A DNA stretch of 64,000 bases from Desulfofundulus kuznetsovii DSM 6115. GTDB lineage: Bacteria; Bacillota; Desulfotomaculia; Desulfotomaculales; Desulfovirgulaceae. Position numbers and translations under genes: made by a program. Of this stretch, positions 1 to 8,827 are shown in pieces; within the stretch, counting starts at the first letter, position 1; each line of letters opens with the position of its first letter. The stretch spans positions 1,449,001 to 1,513,000 of the forward strand of contig NC_015573.1 of assembly GCF_000214705.1 (NCBI RefSeq), given 5' to 3'. The notes beneath the pieces are model-generated. The model was not told where the DNA came from, searched no databases, and was given only the letters and a program-made list of their open reading frames with translations.

Positions 1-2866
1 TAAATTTCTTTTGTTGGCTGGAAGAGGCGAATCGCTCTACCTGTTGGGGCTGGTTGATTGCAGGCCAGTTGGGCTGGCTGCCGGGGTGGGCAAACCAGTG
101 AGCAATCCGCTTCATAATCAGGTGGCGGTTTCCCTGGATGTGGCTTTTTAAAGGTAGAGAATGCAAAAAATGGCGGCCGTATTTTTTGTCCAGCAGGCGT
201 CCATCTAAAACCACCACAACACCCCGGTCCTGGGCTGTCCGGATTAGCCGGCCAAAGCCCTGTTTAAAGCGAATAATGGCCTGGGGGAGGCTGAAATGGC
301 GGAAACCATCCTTCCCCTGGGAGGCCAGCTCTTCCAGGCGTGCTTCCACTACTGGAACCTGGGGAGCCCAAAAGGGGAGTTTGACCATGACCACACAGCT
401 TAAAGCCGGTCCGGGAATGTCCACACCTTCCCAGAAACTGGACGCTCCCATTAGAATAGCCCTTTGAGAAGTGCGAAATTCCTCCACGAGTTGCCAATGG
501 TTGCCGTCAAGATTATGGCCGAGGAGACAGATATCCCTTTCTTCACATACGGGCTTTAACCGGCGATAGGTTTCCTGCAGTGCCCGGTGGGAGGTATATA
601 GGACCAGCATGCGACCTCCCGTAATTTCAGCCAGATCCAGGAGCGTACTTGCCACGGTGGCGAAGTATATATCTTCTGACCCTTCTCCGGGAGTAGGCAG
701 CCCTCTCACAATGCATAGCAGGGATTGGGATTCATACCGAAATGGTGAGTCCACCTGCATGGTTACTACACGTTCGGGAGGAATAAGGTCCAAACCGGTA
801 CGTTCCATAAAATGATCAAACGATTCTTCGACCGTTAAGGTTGCCGAGGTGAAAATGATTGATTTTTTACTTTGATACAAGTGCTCGTAAAGTATTTTAT
901 TTACCTGAATTGGCGCGGCCCGCAGGCTGCAGCTGGTCTTTTCCCCTCCTTCGTGTACTTCGGCCCAGTAAACGTTTTTCTCCAGTGTACCCTGAAGAAT
1001 GGATTCCAGGTCCGCCACCATCCTGCTACCCTCTGTGGTATGGAATGATAGCTCCCAGGTCGGGCCGGCCCAGCTCTCATCTTCTATCTGGCTGGATTCC
1101 AGGTGATCTATAAGCTTTTTCAAGCCGGTCAACAAGTCCTTGAGACAGAAAAGGAGGTTTGCCTGTTCCGATTGCAGCTCGGCAGTGATATCTCCCTCTA
1201 AGCCCGGTTGTAAGCGAAGGACGTGCCTGCGTGTATTTTCTTTTTGTTGAATGGAAGCTTGCTGGATTACCAGCTGCTGCAAGGCGTTAAAGAACGACTC
1301 CGCCCCCTGGAATGCCCTGTGGCCGGCATCCCGGACCTTTTGGAGGCTGGAAAGCCAGGAAGAATCGCCCCGGGGTGGTGCCAGTTCGCTCAAGCGGATC
1401 AGGAGCCGGTTGAGCTTGTTTAACCAGCGGAAGAGCACGGTGCGCGAAATTGCGCGCCCCAGTTGTTCAGTGGCCGCGTCTTCCAGATGATGCGCTTCGT
1501 CCACCACCAGAGCGGCATATTCTGGAAGTACGCGGTTTTCAGCCCGCACATCGGAAAAGAGGAGAGAATGATTGACAATGATCAGATTAGCCCTCTCAGC
1601 CTGGCCCCGGACCCGGGAAACATAACAGGCCCGGGCGAACCACCGGCAACGGGAGCCCAGGCAGGCTTCACTATCGGCACACAGTTCCTGCCAGAGTTCC
1701 TGCTCTAAACTGGAAAGATTGAGTTCGCTCCTGTCCCCGGTGGTGGTTTCTTGTGTCCAGACCAGTATGCGGGCATAGAAAGCTGCTTCCGCAGCAGTCC
1801 AGTCACGGGTCTGCAGGGTATTTAACCAGCGCCGCAGGCACAGGTAATTTTGCCTGCCTTTAACCAGTGCCGTGCGGCAGGACCAACCGAGGGCCGCTTT
1901 CACCAGGGGGATATCCCTTTGCCATAGCTGTTCCTGCAGGTTAATGGTTCGCGTAGCAATAAGGACACGCTGCCCCCGGGAGAGGGACCAGTAAAATGCC
2001 GGGATCAAGTAGGCCATGGATTTTCCCGTTCCCGTGCCGGCTTCCATAAGCAAAAATTTTTCTTCCTCCAGGGCCCGGGTTACCGCATCTACCATACGTG
2101 CCTGTTGCGGGCGGTATTCGTAACTCTCCAGGTGGAGAGCCAGGGGACCGCCGGGCTCCAGCAAAGCGGCCAGTTCCCGGGAGGATTGAGGAAGGTTTCG
2201 CGGGCAAACCGGTTCCTGTGTTTCTTCCGGTTCAGGGGGCAAAAAGAAGGCGGGACGGGTAATCTTCCTTGAGCGGGATTGCCAGGCCAGCTGGCCTATT
2301 TCGTCTGCCCAGGCCGATCCGGCCCGCTGCAAAAAGGCGGCCAGGTATAACAACACCTGCCCCTCCATTTCCGCGGCCTTATCGAGCAGCCGGCGATAAA
2401 GGGAGACCGTGGCCAGAGCGTCATCCAGTGCCCGGTGGACGCGCCTTTGTTCTATCCCCAAAAAACGGCAAAGGTCGGCCAGTCGAAAGCCAGGGGCGTT
2501 GGGTAAAAGGATGCGGGCCAGTTCCCGGGTATCAAAAAGCTGAGCTGCGATCGGGGTGCCCGCCGCGGCTTGCAGGAAATCCCGGTCAAAGGATACGTTA
2601 TGACCCATTAAAGAGTTGTTTCCAAGGAAATCCATTACTGATGGCAAAACCTCGTCCAGTGGCGGGGCGGTGGCCAGAAGTTCATCACTTAAGCCGGTTA
2701 GACGGTGGATGGTCGCTGGGACCCGTTGCCGCGGGCGGACAAGGCTGTGGAATTGCCCGGTTATTTCTCCTTCTTCCAGCCGGAGGAGAGCTATTTCGAT
2801 GATTTCATTATGTTGAGGATTTAAACCCGTAGTTTCCACGTCACAAACTACCACCGAATATGGCAC
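1..2866 (-). CDS. dinG: DinG-family helicase with N-terminal DnaQ-like exonuclease (3' end cut by window)
   Basis: The reading frame is open from a GTG at 2866 (GGGGAG about 9 nt upstream) to the left edge, 955 codons, so the stop lies just outside. The N-terminus has a DEDD exonuclease motif (CDVETTGLNP) and GHNVSFDRDF. The helicase part has Walker A (EAGTGTGKS), a DEAHH box and FTSATL. Between them sit four cysteines spaced C-x7-C-x4-C-x5-C, like the iron-sulfur site of XPD/DinG helicases; I infer a 4Fe-4S cluster. The family unwinds DNA in a 5'-3' direction in repair, and exonuclease fusions are usual in Firmicutes at about 930 aa. A second GTG at 2875 sits too close to the ribosome site. 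Transcribed divergently from the small gene at 2962. Confidence 0.88.
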   Translation of the reverse strand, partial: MPYSVVVCDVETTGLNPQHNEIIEIALLRLEEGEITGQFHSLVRPRQRVPATIHRLTGLSDELLATAPPLDEVLPSVMDFLGNNSLMGHNVSFDRDFLQAAAGTPIAAQLFDTRELARILLPNAPGFRLADLCRFLGIEQRRVHRALDDALATVSLYRRLLDKAAEMEGQVLLYLAAFLQRAGSAWADEIGQLAWQSRSRKITRPAFFLPPEPEETQEPVCPRNLPQSSRELAALLEPGGPLALHLESYEYRPQQARMVDAVTRALEEEKFLLMEAGTGTGKSMAYLIPAFYWSLSRGQRVLIATRTINLQEQLWQRDIPLVKAALGWSCRTALVKGRQNYLCLRRWLNTLQTRDWTAAEAAFYARILVWTQETTTGDRSELNLSSLEQELWQELCADSEACLGSRCRWFARACYVSRVRGQAERANLIIVNHSLLFSDVRAENRVLPEYAALVVDEAHHLEDAATEQLGRAISRTVLFRWLNKLNRLLIRLSELAPPRGDSSWLSSLQKVRDAGHRAFQGAESFFNALQQLVIQQASIQQKENTRRHVLRLQPGLEGDITAELQSEQANLLFCLKDLLTGLKKLIDHLESSQIEDESWAGPTWELSFHTTEGSRMVADLESILQGTLEKNVYWAEVHEGGEKTSCSLRAAPIQVNKILYEHLYQSKKSIIFTSATLTVEESFDHFMERTGLDLIPPERVVTMQVDSPFRYESQSLLCIVRGLPTPGEGSEDIYFATVASTLLDLAEITGGRMLVLYTSHRALQETYRRLKPVCEERDICLLGHNLDGNHWQLVEEFRTSQRAILMGASSFWEGVDIPGPALSCVVMVKLPFWAPQVPVVEARLEELASQGKDGFRHFSLPQAIIRFKQGFGRLIRTAQDRGVVVVLDGRLLDKKYGRHFLHSLPLKSHIQGNRHLIMKRIAHWFAHPGSQPNWPAINQPQQVERFASSSQQKKF

Positions 2867-2961
2867 CGCGCACACTCTCCCCTTTTCGAATTCTGGTAGT
2901 GGGGGCAAAAAAATAAGCACACACATATATATAGTATCAAATTAAAGGAGGGGAAGAGTAG

Positions 2962-3201
2962 ATGGAAAAAACGCCTTTGGATTTGGGCATGTTGCCCGAA
3001 CCCCTGCGTAATCTGCTCCAGAACATCGATCCGGCCACACTGGAACAGATAAAGGCCGGTGTTGATCCGGCAGCTTTGATGGGTTTTTTTAGTAGTGCCA
3101 TAGAATTTATGCGCCAGTCCCTCAGTGAGCAGGATAATCAGGCATTGAACCAATTGCTGGCCAATGTGATGCAGTTAATGAACCAGCAGGGTAAAAGCTA
3201 A
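2962..3201 (+). CDS. small hypothetical protein, 79 aa
   Basis: I do not recognise this protein. It starts at an ATG with a good ribosome site (AAAGGAGGGG) and ends just before a strong terminator, so it looks like a real single-gene transcript. It is soluble in character: it lacks cysteines and a hydrophobic segment, begins with a proline/leucine-rich stretch and ends in a glutamine/asparagine-rich helix. It is divergent from dinG, leaving a short shared promoter region. No function can be assigned. Confidence 0.65.
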   Translation: MEKTPLDLGMLPEPLRNLLQNIDPATLEQIKAGVDPAALMGFFSSAIEFMRQSLSEQDNQALNQLLANVMQLMNQQGKS

Positions 3202-3209
3202 AATAAATT

Positions 3210-3240
3210 GGGGGTAGCTTTCGAAGCTACCCCCTCTTTT
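3210..3240. terminator. rho-independent terminator, probably bidirectional
   Basis: A 12-bp stem (GGGGGTAGCTTT... paired with its complement) with almost no loop is followed by CTCTTTTT on the plus strand. It separates the convergent 79-aa gene and the subtilase gene, whose stop codon it touches. The minus-strand tail (AATTTATTTT) is weaker. Confidence 0.85.
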
Positions 3241-4493
3241 TATTCTTCCCTCACTGGTCCCCGAAACAAAGGGCCAAAGTGCAGGGGTGGAAAGCGGTGG
3301 CCTGGTTCATGTACCTGATCGGCACCAGTTGTTTCCATTGCTGAGGTTTCCAGTTCTTCTCCTTTCCTCCGGCTTAGTTTTTTGCTGGCCAGATCCGCCC
3401 GTACCAGCCCCGCTCCCTGTTGTTCACGGGACAGGTCGGGCAGCCTTTCCGCCGATGAATAAAGGTTACGCAGGATTTGACCGGCATTTAGCTGGGGTGC
3501 CATGGACCATATTAAGGCCACTGTCCCGCTGACGTGAGCAGTAGCCATGGAGGTACCGCTTAATCGCCAGAACAACCCTCCGTTTCCGGTGGAAAGTACG
3601 CGGGTTCCCGGGGCGACCAGATTAATTTCCGGCCCCTGGCTGCTAAAGGAGGCCAGGCGGTTCTTTTCATCCACTGCACCTACCGCCACTACTTCCGGAT
3701 AAGCTGCGGGATAGTCCACCGAACGGGTTGTGCCGTCATTGCCGGCTGCAGCTACCACAATCATTCCCTTGCCGGTTACCTGGCGGATGATCTCATGGAG
3801 GGCCTGGCTGGGTGTGTTGGAGCCGAAGCTCAGGTTAACCACCTGGATGCCCTGTTCCAGGCACCACGCAAGAGACCGGATTACATCGGCGAAATACCCT
3901 TCGCCCTTGTGGTTGAGAACCTTTACGGCGTAAAGTTTGGCTTCGGGAGCGGCACCGACCACACCATAGTTGTTTTTTACGGCCGCAATTGTACCGCTCA
4001 CGTGGCTGCCGTGGCCGTTATCATCCTGGGGGGGAAGGTGGGGTTCCACAAAATTTACGCCCCCGGCAATATTTTCCTGTAAGTCGGGGTGGTGCAGGTC
4101 AATTCCCGTATCCAAAACGGCTACTTTCATGCCTTCTCCCGTGGCCTGGGACCAGAGCTGGTCGGCTCCAATGCGGTGAATACCCCAGGGGATGATCTGG
4201 TAACTCTCCTGTTCCAAAAAGATGTTTTTTGATTGCACCTCGAACGGATGCAGTTTTACCTGAAGATTTTCTTCCAGGACAGCCACTTCTTCCTCTTCTC
4301 TCAAGGCCTGCAACTGAATCCCTAAGGAAAAATTGCAAACTACGCCGTTTACCAAAGGCAGAGGTTCAATGCGGGTGGCGCCGTGTTTTTGGAGAAGGTC
4401 CTGGTATTCCCTGCGCAACTCCTTCCCGTCAAAAGCGGGTTTTTTAAAGAGTACTATGCTGGAGAGTTTTTCATGGCGGGCAAAAAGCTTCAT
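3240..4493 (-). CDS. S8 family serine peptidase (subtilase), no signal peptide
   Basis: Serine protease of the subtilisin family, 417 aa. Counted from the chosen start, the catalytic residues are Asp128 (VAVLDTGID), His161 (NGHGSHVSG) and Ser315 (LSGTSMATAHV), with the oxyanion Asn252 in AAAGND. About 90 residues precede the core and could be an I9-like propeptide. There is no hydrophobic signal sequence, so I infer a cytoplasmic protease, perhaps like Bacillus intracellular subtilisins. The start ATG at 4493 has AGGGAG 9 nt upstream; the longer frame (to 4532) would overlap the upstream gene. The charged, proline-containing C-tail after about residue 365 is not part of the core fold. It begins 13 nt after the coiled-coil gene stops, so the two are probably co-transcribed. 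Confidence 0.9.
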   Translation of the reverse strand: MKLFARHEKLSSIVLFKKPAFDGKELRREYQDLLQKHGATRIEPLPLVNGVVCNFSLGIQLQALREEEEVAVLEENLQVKLHPFEVQSKNIFLEQESYQIIPWGIHRIGADQLWSQATGEGMKVAVLDTGIDLHHPDLQENIAGGVNFVEPHLPPQDDNGHGSHVSGTIAAVKNNYGVVGAAPEAKLYAVKVLNHKGEGYFADVIRSLAWCLEQGIQVVNLSFGSNTPSQALHEIIRQVTGKGMIVVAAAGNDGTTRSVDYPAAYPEVVAVGAVDEKNRLASFSSQGPEINLVAPGTRVLSTGNGGLFWRLSGTSMATAHVSGTVALIWSMAPQLNAGQILRNLYSSAERLPDLSREQQGAGLVRADLASKKLSRRKGEELETSAMETTGADQVHEPGHRFPPLHFGPLFRGPVREE

Positions 4494-4506
4494 CGGCCCC
4501 ATCTCC

Positions 4507-5070
4507 CTATGCCTGCTTGCTACCGCTAACACCCGGGGTATCTTCCGAACTTGCCGTTGATTCAGCGTTACTTTTTTTTTCTATGTTTGTGGCCAGGCTC
4601 CTTAAAAAGGTGTTCATAGGTTCTAGAACCCTGGCCAGATCCAGGGAATTGATCTTGCTGCTGCGGGTGTTTTGATTGGCGGTTACCTTAAAGTCATTGA
4701 AGGTTTTCAGTATGGAATCAAACATGATCTGTACGCTGTTGGCGATGATTTCAATTACCTGACCGACTGTTCTGGTGCCGGCGATAATCTTGCGCAGTGT
4801 GAGCTCCAGATCCTTTTTTTGGGCTTCGGAACGAAAAAGAGGTTCCTTGGTCAGACGCTCCAGTTGATTAATGACTACTTCCAGCTTCTGGGTCAGTTTA
4901 TTTTCCCGTGAACGCTGTACTTCAAGATCGGCAATTAATTCCGCCAGGCGGTCCAGGCTGGCCGACACTTTTCCAGTGTCTTCAATCTGACCGCTTTTTT
5001 CTGCCTGCAGGCTTTCCAGTTTTTCCACCAGGTCATCGAGAGCTTCGTGGATGGGCTTTTCGTAGCTCAC
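4507..5070 (-). CDS. coiled-coil hypothetical protein, 187 aa
   Basis: Not recognised. Residues about 5-85 form heptad-like leucine/glutamate/lysine helices, probably a coiled coil. A second helical part follows (about 95-160) with hydrophobic stretches (GQVIEIIANSVQIMFDSIL) too polar overall to be a clear membrane segment. The C-terminus is low-complexity and serine-rich. The start is placed at the GTG at 5070 because AAAGGA lies 10 nt upstream; a GTG at 5079 is too close to it. It immediately precedes the subtilase, so it could be a substrate, chaperone or regulator of that protease; that is inference from position only. Confidence 0.7.
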   Translation of the reverse strand: MSYEKPIHEALDDLVEKLESLQAEKSGQIEDTGKVSASLDRLAELIADLEVQRSRENKLTQKLEVVINQLERLTKEPLFRSEAQKKDLELTLRKIIAGTRTVGQVIEIIANSVQIMFDSILKTFNDFKVTANQNTRSSKINSLDLARVLEPMNTFLRSLATNIEKKSNAESTASSEDTPGVSGSKQA

Positions 5071-5102
5071 GCTCTGCACATCCTTTCATCTAAGATGCGG
5101 GT

Positions 5103-5128
5103 GGAGGGCTACACTGGTGTAGCCCTCC
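5103..5128 (-). other. intercistronic hairpin without U-tract
   Basis: A perfect 12-bp inverted repeat (GGAGGGCTACAC) with a 2-nt spacer lies between the 56-aa membrane protein gene and the coiled-coil gene. No T-run follows on the minus strand, so it is more likely an RNA processing or stability element than a terminator. Confidence 0.5.
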
Positions 5129-5172
5129 TGGTTAGGAAAAGGTTCCTCACGGGCACCGGTAGCATACCGGCT

Positions 5173-5343
5173 CTAAAAGGCCAGGACAACCAGTCCTACC
5201 ACGGCAACCAGAGCACCGGCGAAGAAGAACCCGAACCTGATCAACAAAAGGCCGATTAGAATCAAGAAAATACCCGCAAAAACTTCAGTGACGCTAGTAG
5301 CCTTGGTCCCCACTTCCGGTTTTTCCACCACATCGGGCATCAT
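5173..5343 (-). CDS. small membrane protein, 56 aa
   Basis: Starts at ATG 5343 (or the next ATG, 5340) behind AGGAGG and stops at TAG 5173-5175. About 20 polar N-terminal residues (beginning MMPDVVEKPE) are followed by a continuous hydrophobic stretch from about residue 20 to 56, enough for one long or two short membrane helices with a single Arg-Phe-Gly break. No known family is recognised. The clean ribosome site and stop-to-hairpin arrangement support it being real. Confidence 0.65.
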   Translation of the reverse strand: MMPDVVEKPEVGTKATSVTEVFAGIFLILIGLLLIRFGFFFAGALVAVVGLVVLAF

Positions 5344-5481
5344 AAATTCCTCCTTTTATATGGTATTAGATTTTTCGTTTTTGAACGACACCCGGGTGCA
5401 TCGTTCTGGTTTATAATATGAGGGAAACTCGGGTGGTGTGACGCTGGTCAGGCAATTTTTAGAAGGGAAGGAAAAAAGAGA

Positions 5482-5519
5482 AACAAAAAGAGGAGGCTAC
5501 CGTTCAGGTAAGCCTCCTC
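5482..5519 (-). terminator. rho-independent terminator
   Basis: Inverted repeat GAGGAGGCT/AGCCTCCTC with a 12-nt loop, followed on the minus strand by CTTTTTGTTT. It lies just after the stop of the 88-aa gene and ends the meaB-hydrolase-88 aa unit. Confidence 0.8.
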
Positions 5520-5533
5520 TTTAACCTTCCTCT

Positions 5534-5800
5534 TTAACCTTCACATTCACACCGGTGTTCGGTAAGAACGGGTCTTACCATTAAAGCGGCCTTTTCCCCC
5601 AGATTACCGGACCCCGGGAAGAGAAAATGTAAAGCAATGGCCAGGCCGTAAATCTGCCCGTGAAGGAAGGCTGCGTAATTGGCCAGTTGCGGGTCAGGTG
5701 GGAGCGCCTGCAGCTGGTTCAGGGCCTGGTTAAACAATGTTAGGAGCTTTTGTCCCTGTTCCCGCATCCAGACCGGGTCCGGTTGGTGATTAGACTTCAT
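5534..5800 (-). CDS. hypothetical protein, 88 aa
   Basis: Not recognised. Mostly helical by appearance, with a glutamine/leucine-rich first half, a central hydrophobic patch (YGLAIALHFLFPG) and a C-terminus ending CECEG. It overlaps the end of the MBL hydrolase gene by 11 nt and is followed by a terminator, so it is the last gene of that unit. Confidence 0.65.
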   Translation of the reverse strand: MKSNHQPDPVWMREQGQKLLTLFNQALNQLQALPPDPQLANYAAFLHGQIYGLAIALHFLFPGSGNLGEKAALMVRPVLTEHRCECEG

Positions 5801-6473
5801 AGCTCTCTCCCGGGGCGAGAATGATTACCCGCGCCGGTGTTTGTGCTTCCACCGCCTGCTTGAATTCCTGGGGATCCTGTTCAATCAGGGGCCAGGTATT
5901 GTAGTGCATCGGAATGACCAGGTTTGGCTTAATCAGGTGTACTGCTTCCAGGGCGTCTTCGGGGCCCATGGTAAAGTTATCCCCGATGGGCAACAGGGCC
6001 AGGTCAATGGGATGCAGGCGTCCCACCATGGCCATGTCCCCAAATAGCCCGGTGTCTCCGGCATGATAAATGGTCTTTCCGTCCAGGGTAAAAACAAAAC
6101 CGCAGGGAGTGCCGAGATATTCAGCCGGTCCGTTGGTAATCAGTCCGCTGCCGTGCCAGGCGGGCGTTAATTTTACTTTTACCGGACCAAATTGATGGCT
6201 CCCTCCGATGTGCATGCCGTGGGCCTGTGCACCTTGACGGCTGCAATAACTGGCCAGTTCAAAAACTGAAACTACCGTTGCGCCGGACCTTTTAGCAATT
6301 TCAATTGCATCCCCCAGGTGATCGCCATGGCCGTGGCTGACCAGGATCAGGTTCGGGTGCAGATCTTCAACCCGAACGGTGGCTACCGGGTTGCCGGTAA
6401 TAAAGGGATCGATTAATACCTTGGCCTCTCCCTCCAGGAAAAAGGCTGCGTGGCCCAAAAAGGTAACCTTCAT
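5790..6473 (-). CDS. metal-dependent hydrolase, UPF0173/YtkL type (MBL fold)
   Basis: 227 aa, the normal length for UPF0173. It has the metallo-beta-lactamase motif HGHGDH (His47, His49, Asp51, His52) in LVSHGHGDHLGD, a second metal-ligand region HAGDTGLFGD, and a C-terminal PMHYNTWP histidine. The family binds two metal ions and hydrolyses unidentified substrates in the cytoplasm. It lies downstream of meaB with a 39-nt gap and overlaps the following 88-aa gene. Confidence 0.85.
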   Translation of the reverse strand: MKVTFLGHAAFFLEGEAKVLIDPFITGNPVATVRVEDLHPNLILVSHGHGDHLGDAIEIAKRSGATVVSVFELASYCSRQGAQAHGMHIGGSHQFGPVKVKLTPAWHGSGLITNGPAEYLGTPCGFVFTLDGKTIYHAGDTGLFGDMAMVGRLHPIDLALLPIGDNFTMGPEDALEAVHLIKPNLVIPMHYNTWPLIEQDPQEFKQAVEAQTPARVIILAPGESYEV

Positions 6474-6512
6474 CTGGTAACACCCACTCCTTTCAGCTCA
6501 AGAATATTTTGA

Positions 6513-7526
6513 TTATAAGTTATTATACCCAACCTTTCCTTCTTTGGTATCTATTTTAAACCCTGATCCCAGTTTTTGGTTATATTTCTCCAGCAGGTAT
6601 CTGGTTATCTCCCGTGCCCCCCGGTAAGGATCTTTTTCCCTCCTGGCAACCGCATCCAGAATGGGACTGATATACTCAAGCTCCTGGGTGATAATGCGCT
6701 GCCAGAGGTATTGCGCCACTTCCAGGGTCTCGTTTCGCGCCCGGAACCAGCGTCTTTCCCCGAGGGCTTTATCCTGGAGCAGGTACTTCCGGTGGCTTTC
6801 AATGGCCGCAAGCAGTTCGGCTACTCCCCGTCCATCCAGGGTAGAAGTCTTTACCACCGGGGGTCGCCAGTTTAAACGGTCCCCCTGCATATCCAGCATC
6901 ATTTCCACTTCGGCGGCAATTTTGTTTGCCCCCGGTAAATCGCACTTGTTGATGGCAAAGACATCGGCTATTTCCATAATACCGGCCTTAATGGTTTGAA
7001 TGGCGTCCCCTGTCCCCGGGGTTAACACCACCACAGTGGTATCGGCCAGGTGCATAATATCCAGTTCGGCCTGACCCACCCCCACTGTTTCCACTATAAT
7101 CCAGGAAAAGCCAAAAGCATCCATAGCTTTAACCACTTCCCCGGTGGTATGGGCCAGTCCACCGAGGCTCCCCCGGGTACCCATGCTCCGTATGAATACG
7201 CCCCGGTCAGTGGCGTGGTTTTGCATTCTTATACGGTCTCCCAGCAGTGCCCCTCCAGTAAAGGGACTGGTAGGATCCACTGCCACAATACCTACGGTTT
7301 CCCCTTTCTGGCGCAACAGGGTTGTGAGACGGTCCACCAGGGAGCTTTTGCCTGCACCCGGGGAACCGGTAATACCCACAATATACGCCTGGCCCGTTAG
7401 AGGATAAATCTGTTCCATAATATGTTCAACCACAGGCTCTTCATTTTCCAGGTAACTGATTACCCGGGCCAGTGCTCTGGGGTCGCCGCCCCGAAATCTT
7501 TCCATAAGGCTTGCTACATCCTTCAA
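6513..7526 (-). CDS. meaB: MeaB/ArgK-type G3E GTPase (methylmalonyl-CoA mutase chaperone)
   Basis: P-loop GTPase of the MeaB family, which protects and reloads adenosylcobalamin-dependent acyl-CoA mutases. Walker A GITGSPGAGKS is at residues 51-61, with VAVDPTSPFTGGALLGDRIRM, VETVGVGQ and the guanine-specificity motif NKCD. The start is TTG 7526 because GGGGAGGGG lies 6 nt upstream; that gives 337 aa, normal for the family. The open frame runs 66 codons further upstream but that part is low in conserved character. No mutase gene is in this window, so its client must be encoded elsewhere. The B12 link fits the cbi operon in the same window. Confidence 0.9.
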   Translation of the reverse strand: MKDVASLMERFRGGDPRALARVISYLENEEPVVEHIMEQIYPLTGQAYIVGITGSPGAGKSSLVDRLTTLLRQKGETVGIVAVDPTSPFTGGALLGDRIRMQNHATDRGVFIRSMGTRGSLGGLAHTTGEVVKAMDAFGFSWIIVETVGVGQAELDIMHLADTTVVVLTPGTGDAIQTIKAGIMEIADVFAINKCDLPGANKIAAEVEMMLDMQGDRLNWRPPVVKTSTLDGRGVAELLAAIESHRKYLLQDKALGERRWFRARNETLEVAQYLWQRIITQELEYISPILDAVARREKDPYRGAREITRYLLEKYNQKLGSGFKIDTKEGKVGYNNL

Positions 7527-7911
7527 TTCGTACCCCTCCCCCTTTTTATTATAACTGAAAAAACCACCCCCACGGCATCTATTGTTATGTGAAGAAAAGA
7601 AATTATAAAAACTATTATAAAAACTTTTGCTAACCGGGGCAGCTGGAATGCTGCAGGTATCAGTCAGATGGTTTTTATAAACTGCCGAATGGTAACCGCG
7701 AGGAAAAAAAATATGGTCCACCATGAAACGAAGGGGTCGCTGAACTGTAAGAGCTGTTATTTTCCGCTAAGGAAGTAAATATAACCGTTTGGCCGGCAAA
7801 ACTTTTCCGCTTCCGGGGTAATGGGTACAATAAGGGCAAAGGCTGACAACAACCTAATCTCCTCTCCCTTTCTCCGCTGTATCAACCGATACAGCTTCTT
7901 TTTTGGTCTTG
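7527..7911. other. intergenic region, no gene seen
   Basis: 385 nt between trxB and meaB. It is AT-rich near meaB, with two copies of TTTTTATAAT, and presumably holds the meaB promoter. An inverted repeat at 7876-7895 (GCTGTATC/GATACAGC) is followed by a T-run on the plus strand only, so it does not look like a terminator for trxB. I see no convincing open reading frame with a ribosome site. Confidence 0.5.
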
Positions 7912-8826
7912 TTACCGGTTTTGTTCCAGGTACTTTTCCGCACTGACTGCCGCAATGGCGCCATCGGCTACGGCGGTAACTACCTGGCGCAGGGACTTTT
8001 GCCGAACGTCGCCCGCGGCAAACAGGCCGGGACAGCTAGTCTGCATATTTGCGTCGGTGAGGATATAGCCCCGTTCATCCAGCTTAACAAGTTCTTTCAC
8101 TATATAAGAATTGGGGTTGTATCCAATGTAAATGAACACCCCATCAACGGGCAATTCGCTGGTTTGGCCGGTGCGGACGTCTTTAATGCGTACACCGGTT
8201 ACGGTTTCCTTGCCTGTGATTTCTTCCACTACGTTGTGCCAGATAAATTCTATGCGCGGGTTTTGCCGGGCCCGCTCTTGTACGATTTTGGTGGCTCTTA
8301 ATTCACCGCGCCGGTGAATGATAAACACCCGGGTGGCAAATTTGGTTAAAAACATGGCCTCCTCTACTGCCGCGTCTCCACCGCCCACTACCGCCACGTG
8401 TTTGTCTTTAAAAAAGGCCCCGTCACAGGTGGCACAATAAGAGACACCCCGGCCATAAAAAGTTTCTTCACCTCTGACGTTTAACCTTTGGGGTTGCGCC
8501 CCGGTGGCTACAATGACCGTACGGGCCGCGATCTCAGTGTCCTCTGTCTTTACTATGAAGTTCAGGTTTTCTTTTTTGAGGGCCTCAACATTGGAATTAA
8601 GGAATTCCAGGCCAAAACGCCTGGCCTGGGCTTCCATCCGGCTCATCAGTTCCGGGCCCCCAATGCCTTCGCTAAAACCCGGATAATTTTCGATAAATTC
8701 CGTGGTGGCTGCCAGGCCACCAGTCATACCCCGTTCAATTAACAGGCTTTTGAGTTTTGCTCGTGCAGCATAAATCCCGGCCGTTAAGCCTGCCGGGCCA
8801 CCTCCGATAATGGCTACATCGTACAT
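7912..8826 (-). CDS. trxB: thioredoxin-disulfide reductase
   Basis: 304 aa, the usual length. N-terminal FAD-binding GGGPAGLTAG (residues 8-17), redox-active CATC (Cys131, Cys134), NAD(P)-binding GGGDAAVEEA and the C-terminal FAD motif FAAGDVR. It reduces thioredoxin with electrons from a pyridine nucleotide (NADPH in most members; the cofactor is not determined here). The start ATG 8826 sits behind GGAGGGGG, which overlaps the end of livF, so trxB may be read through from the liv operon. Confidence 0.95.
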   Translation of the reverse strand: MYDVAIIGGGPAGLTAGIYAARAKLKSLLIERGMTGGLAATTEFIENYPGFSEGIGGPELMSRMEAQARRFGLEFLNSNVEALKKENLNFIVKTEDTEIAARTVIVATGAQPQRLNVRGEETFYGRGVSYCATCDGAFFKDKHVAVVGGGDAAVEEAMFLTKFATRVFIIHRRGELRATKIVQERARQNPRIEFIWHNVVEEITGKETVTGVRIKDVRTGQTSELPVDGVFIYIGYNPNSYIVKELVKLDERGYILTDANMQTSCPGLFAAGDVRQKSLRQVVTAVADGAIAAVSAEKYLEQNR

Positions 8827-8827
8827 T

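Noticed and set aside
2269-2802. 177-aa plus-strand ORF
   Set aside because: Lies wholly antisense to dinG, which has clear motifs in this stretch; rich in arginine and proline as expected of a shadow frame.
2848-3153. 101-aa minus-strand ORF with a histidine- and cysteine-rich C-terminus
   Set aside because: Overlaps the start of dinG and the 79-aa gene, with no ribosome site.
7876-7906. hairpin plus T-run on the plus strand next to trxB
   Set aside because: Orientation is wrong for trxB and no plus-strand gene precedes it; not called as a terminator.
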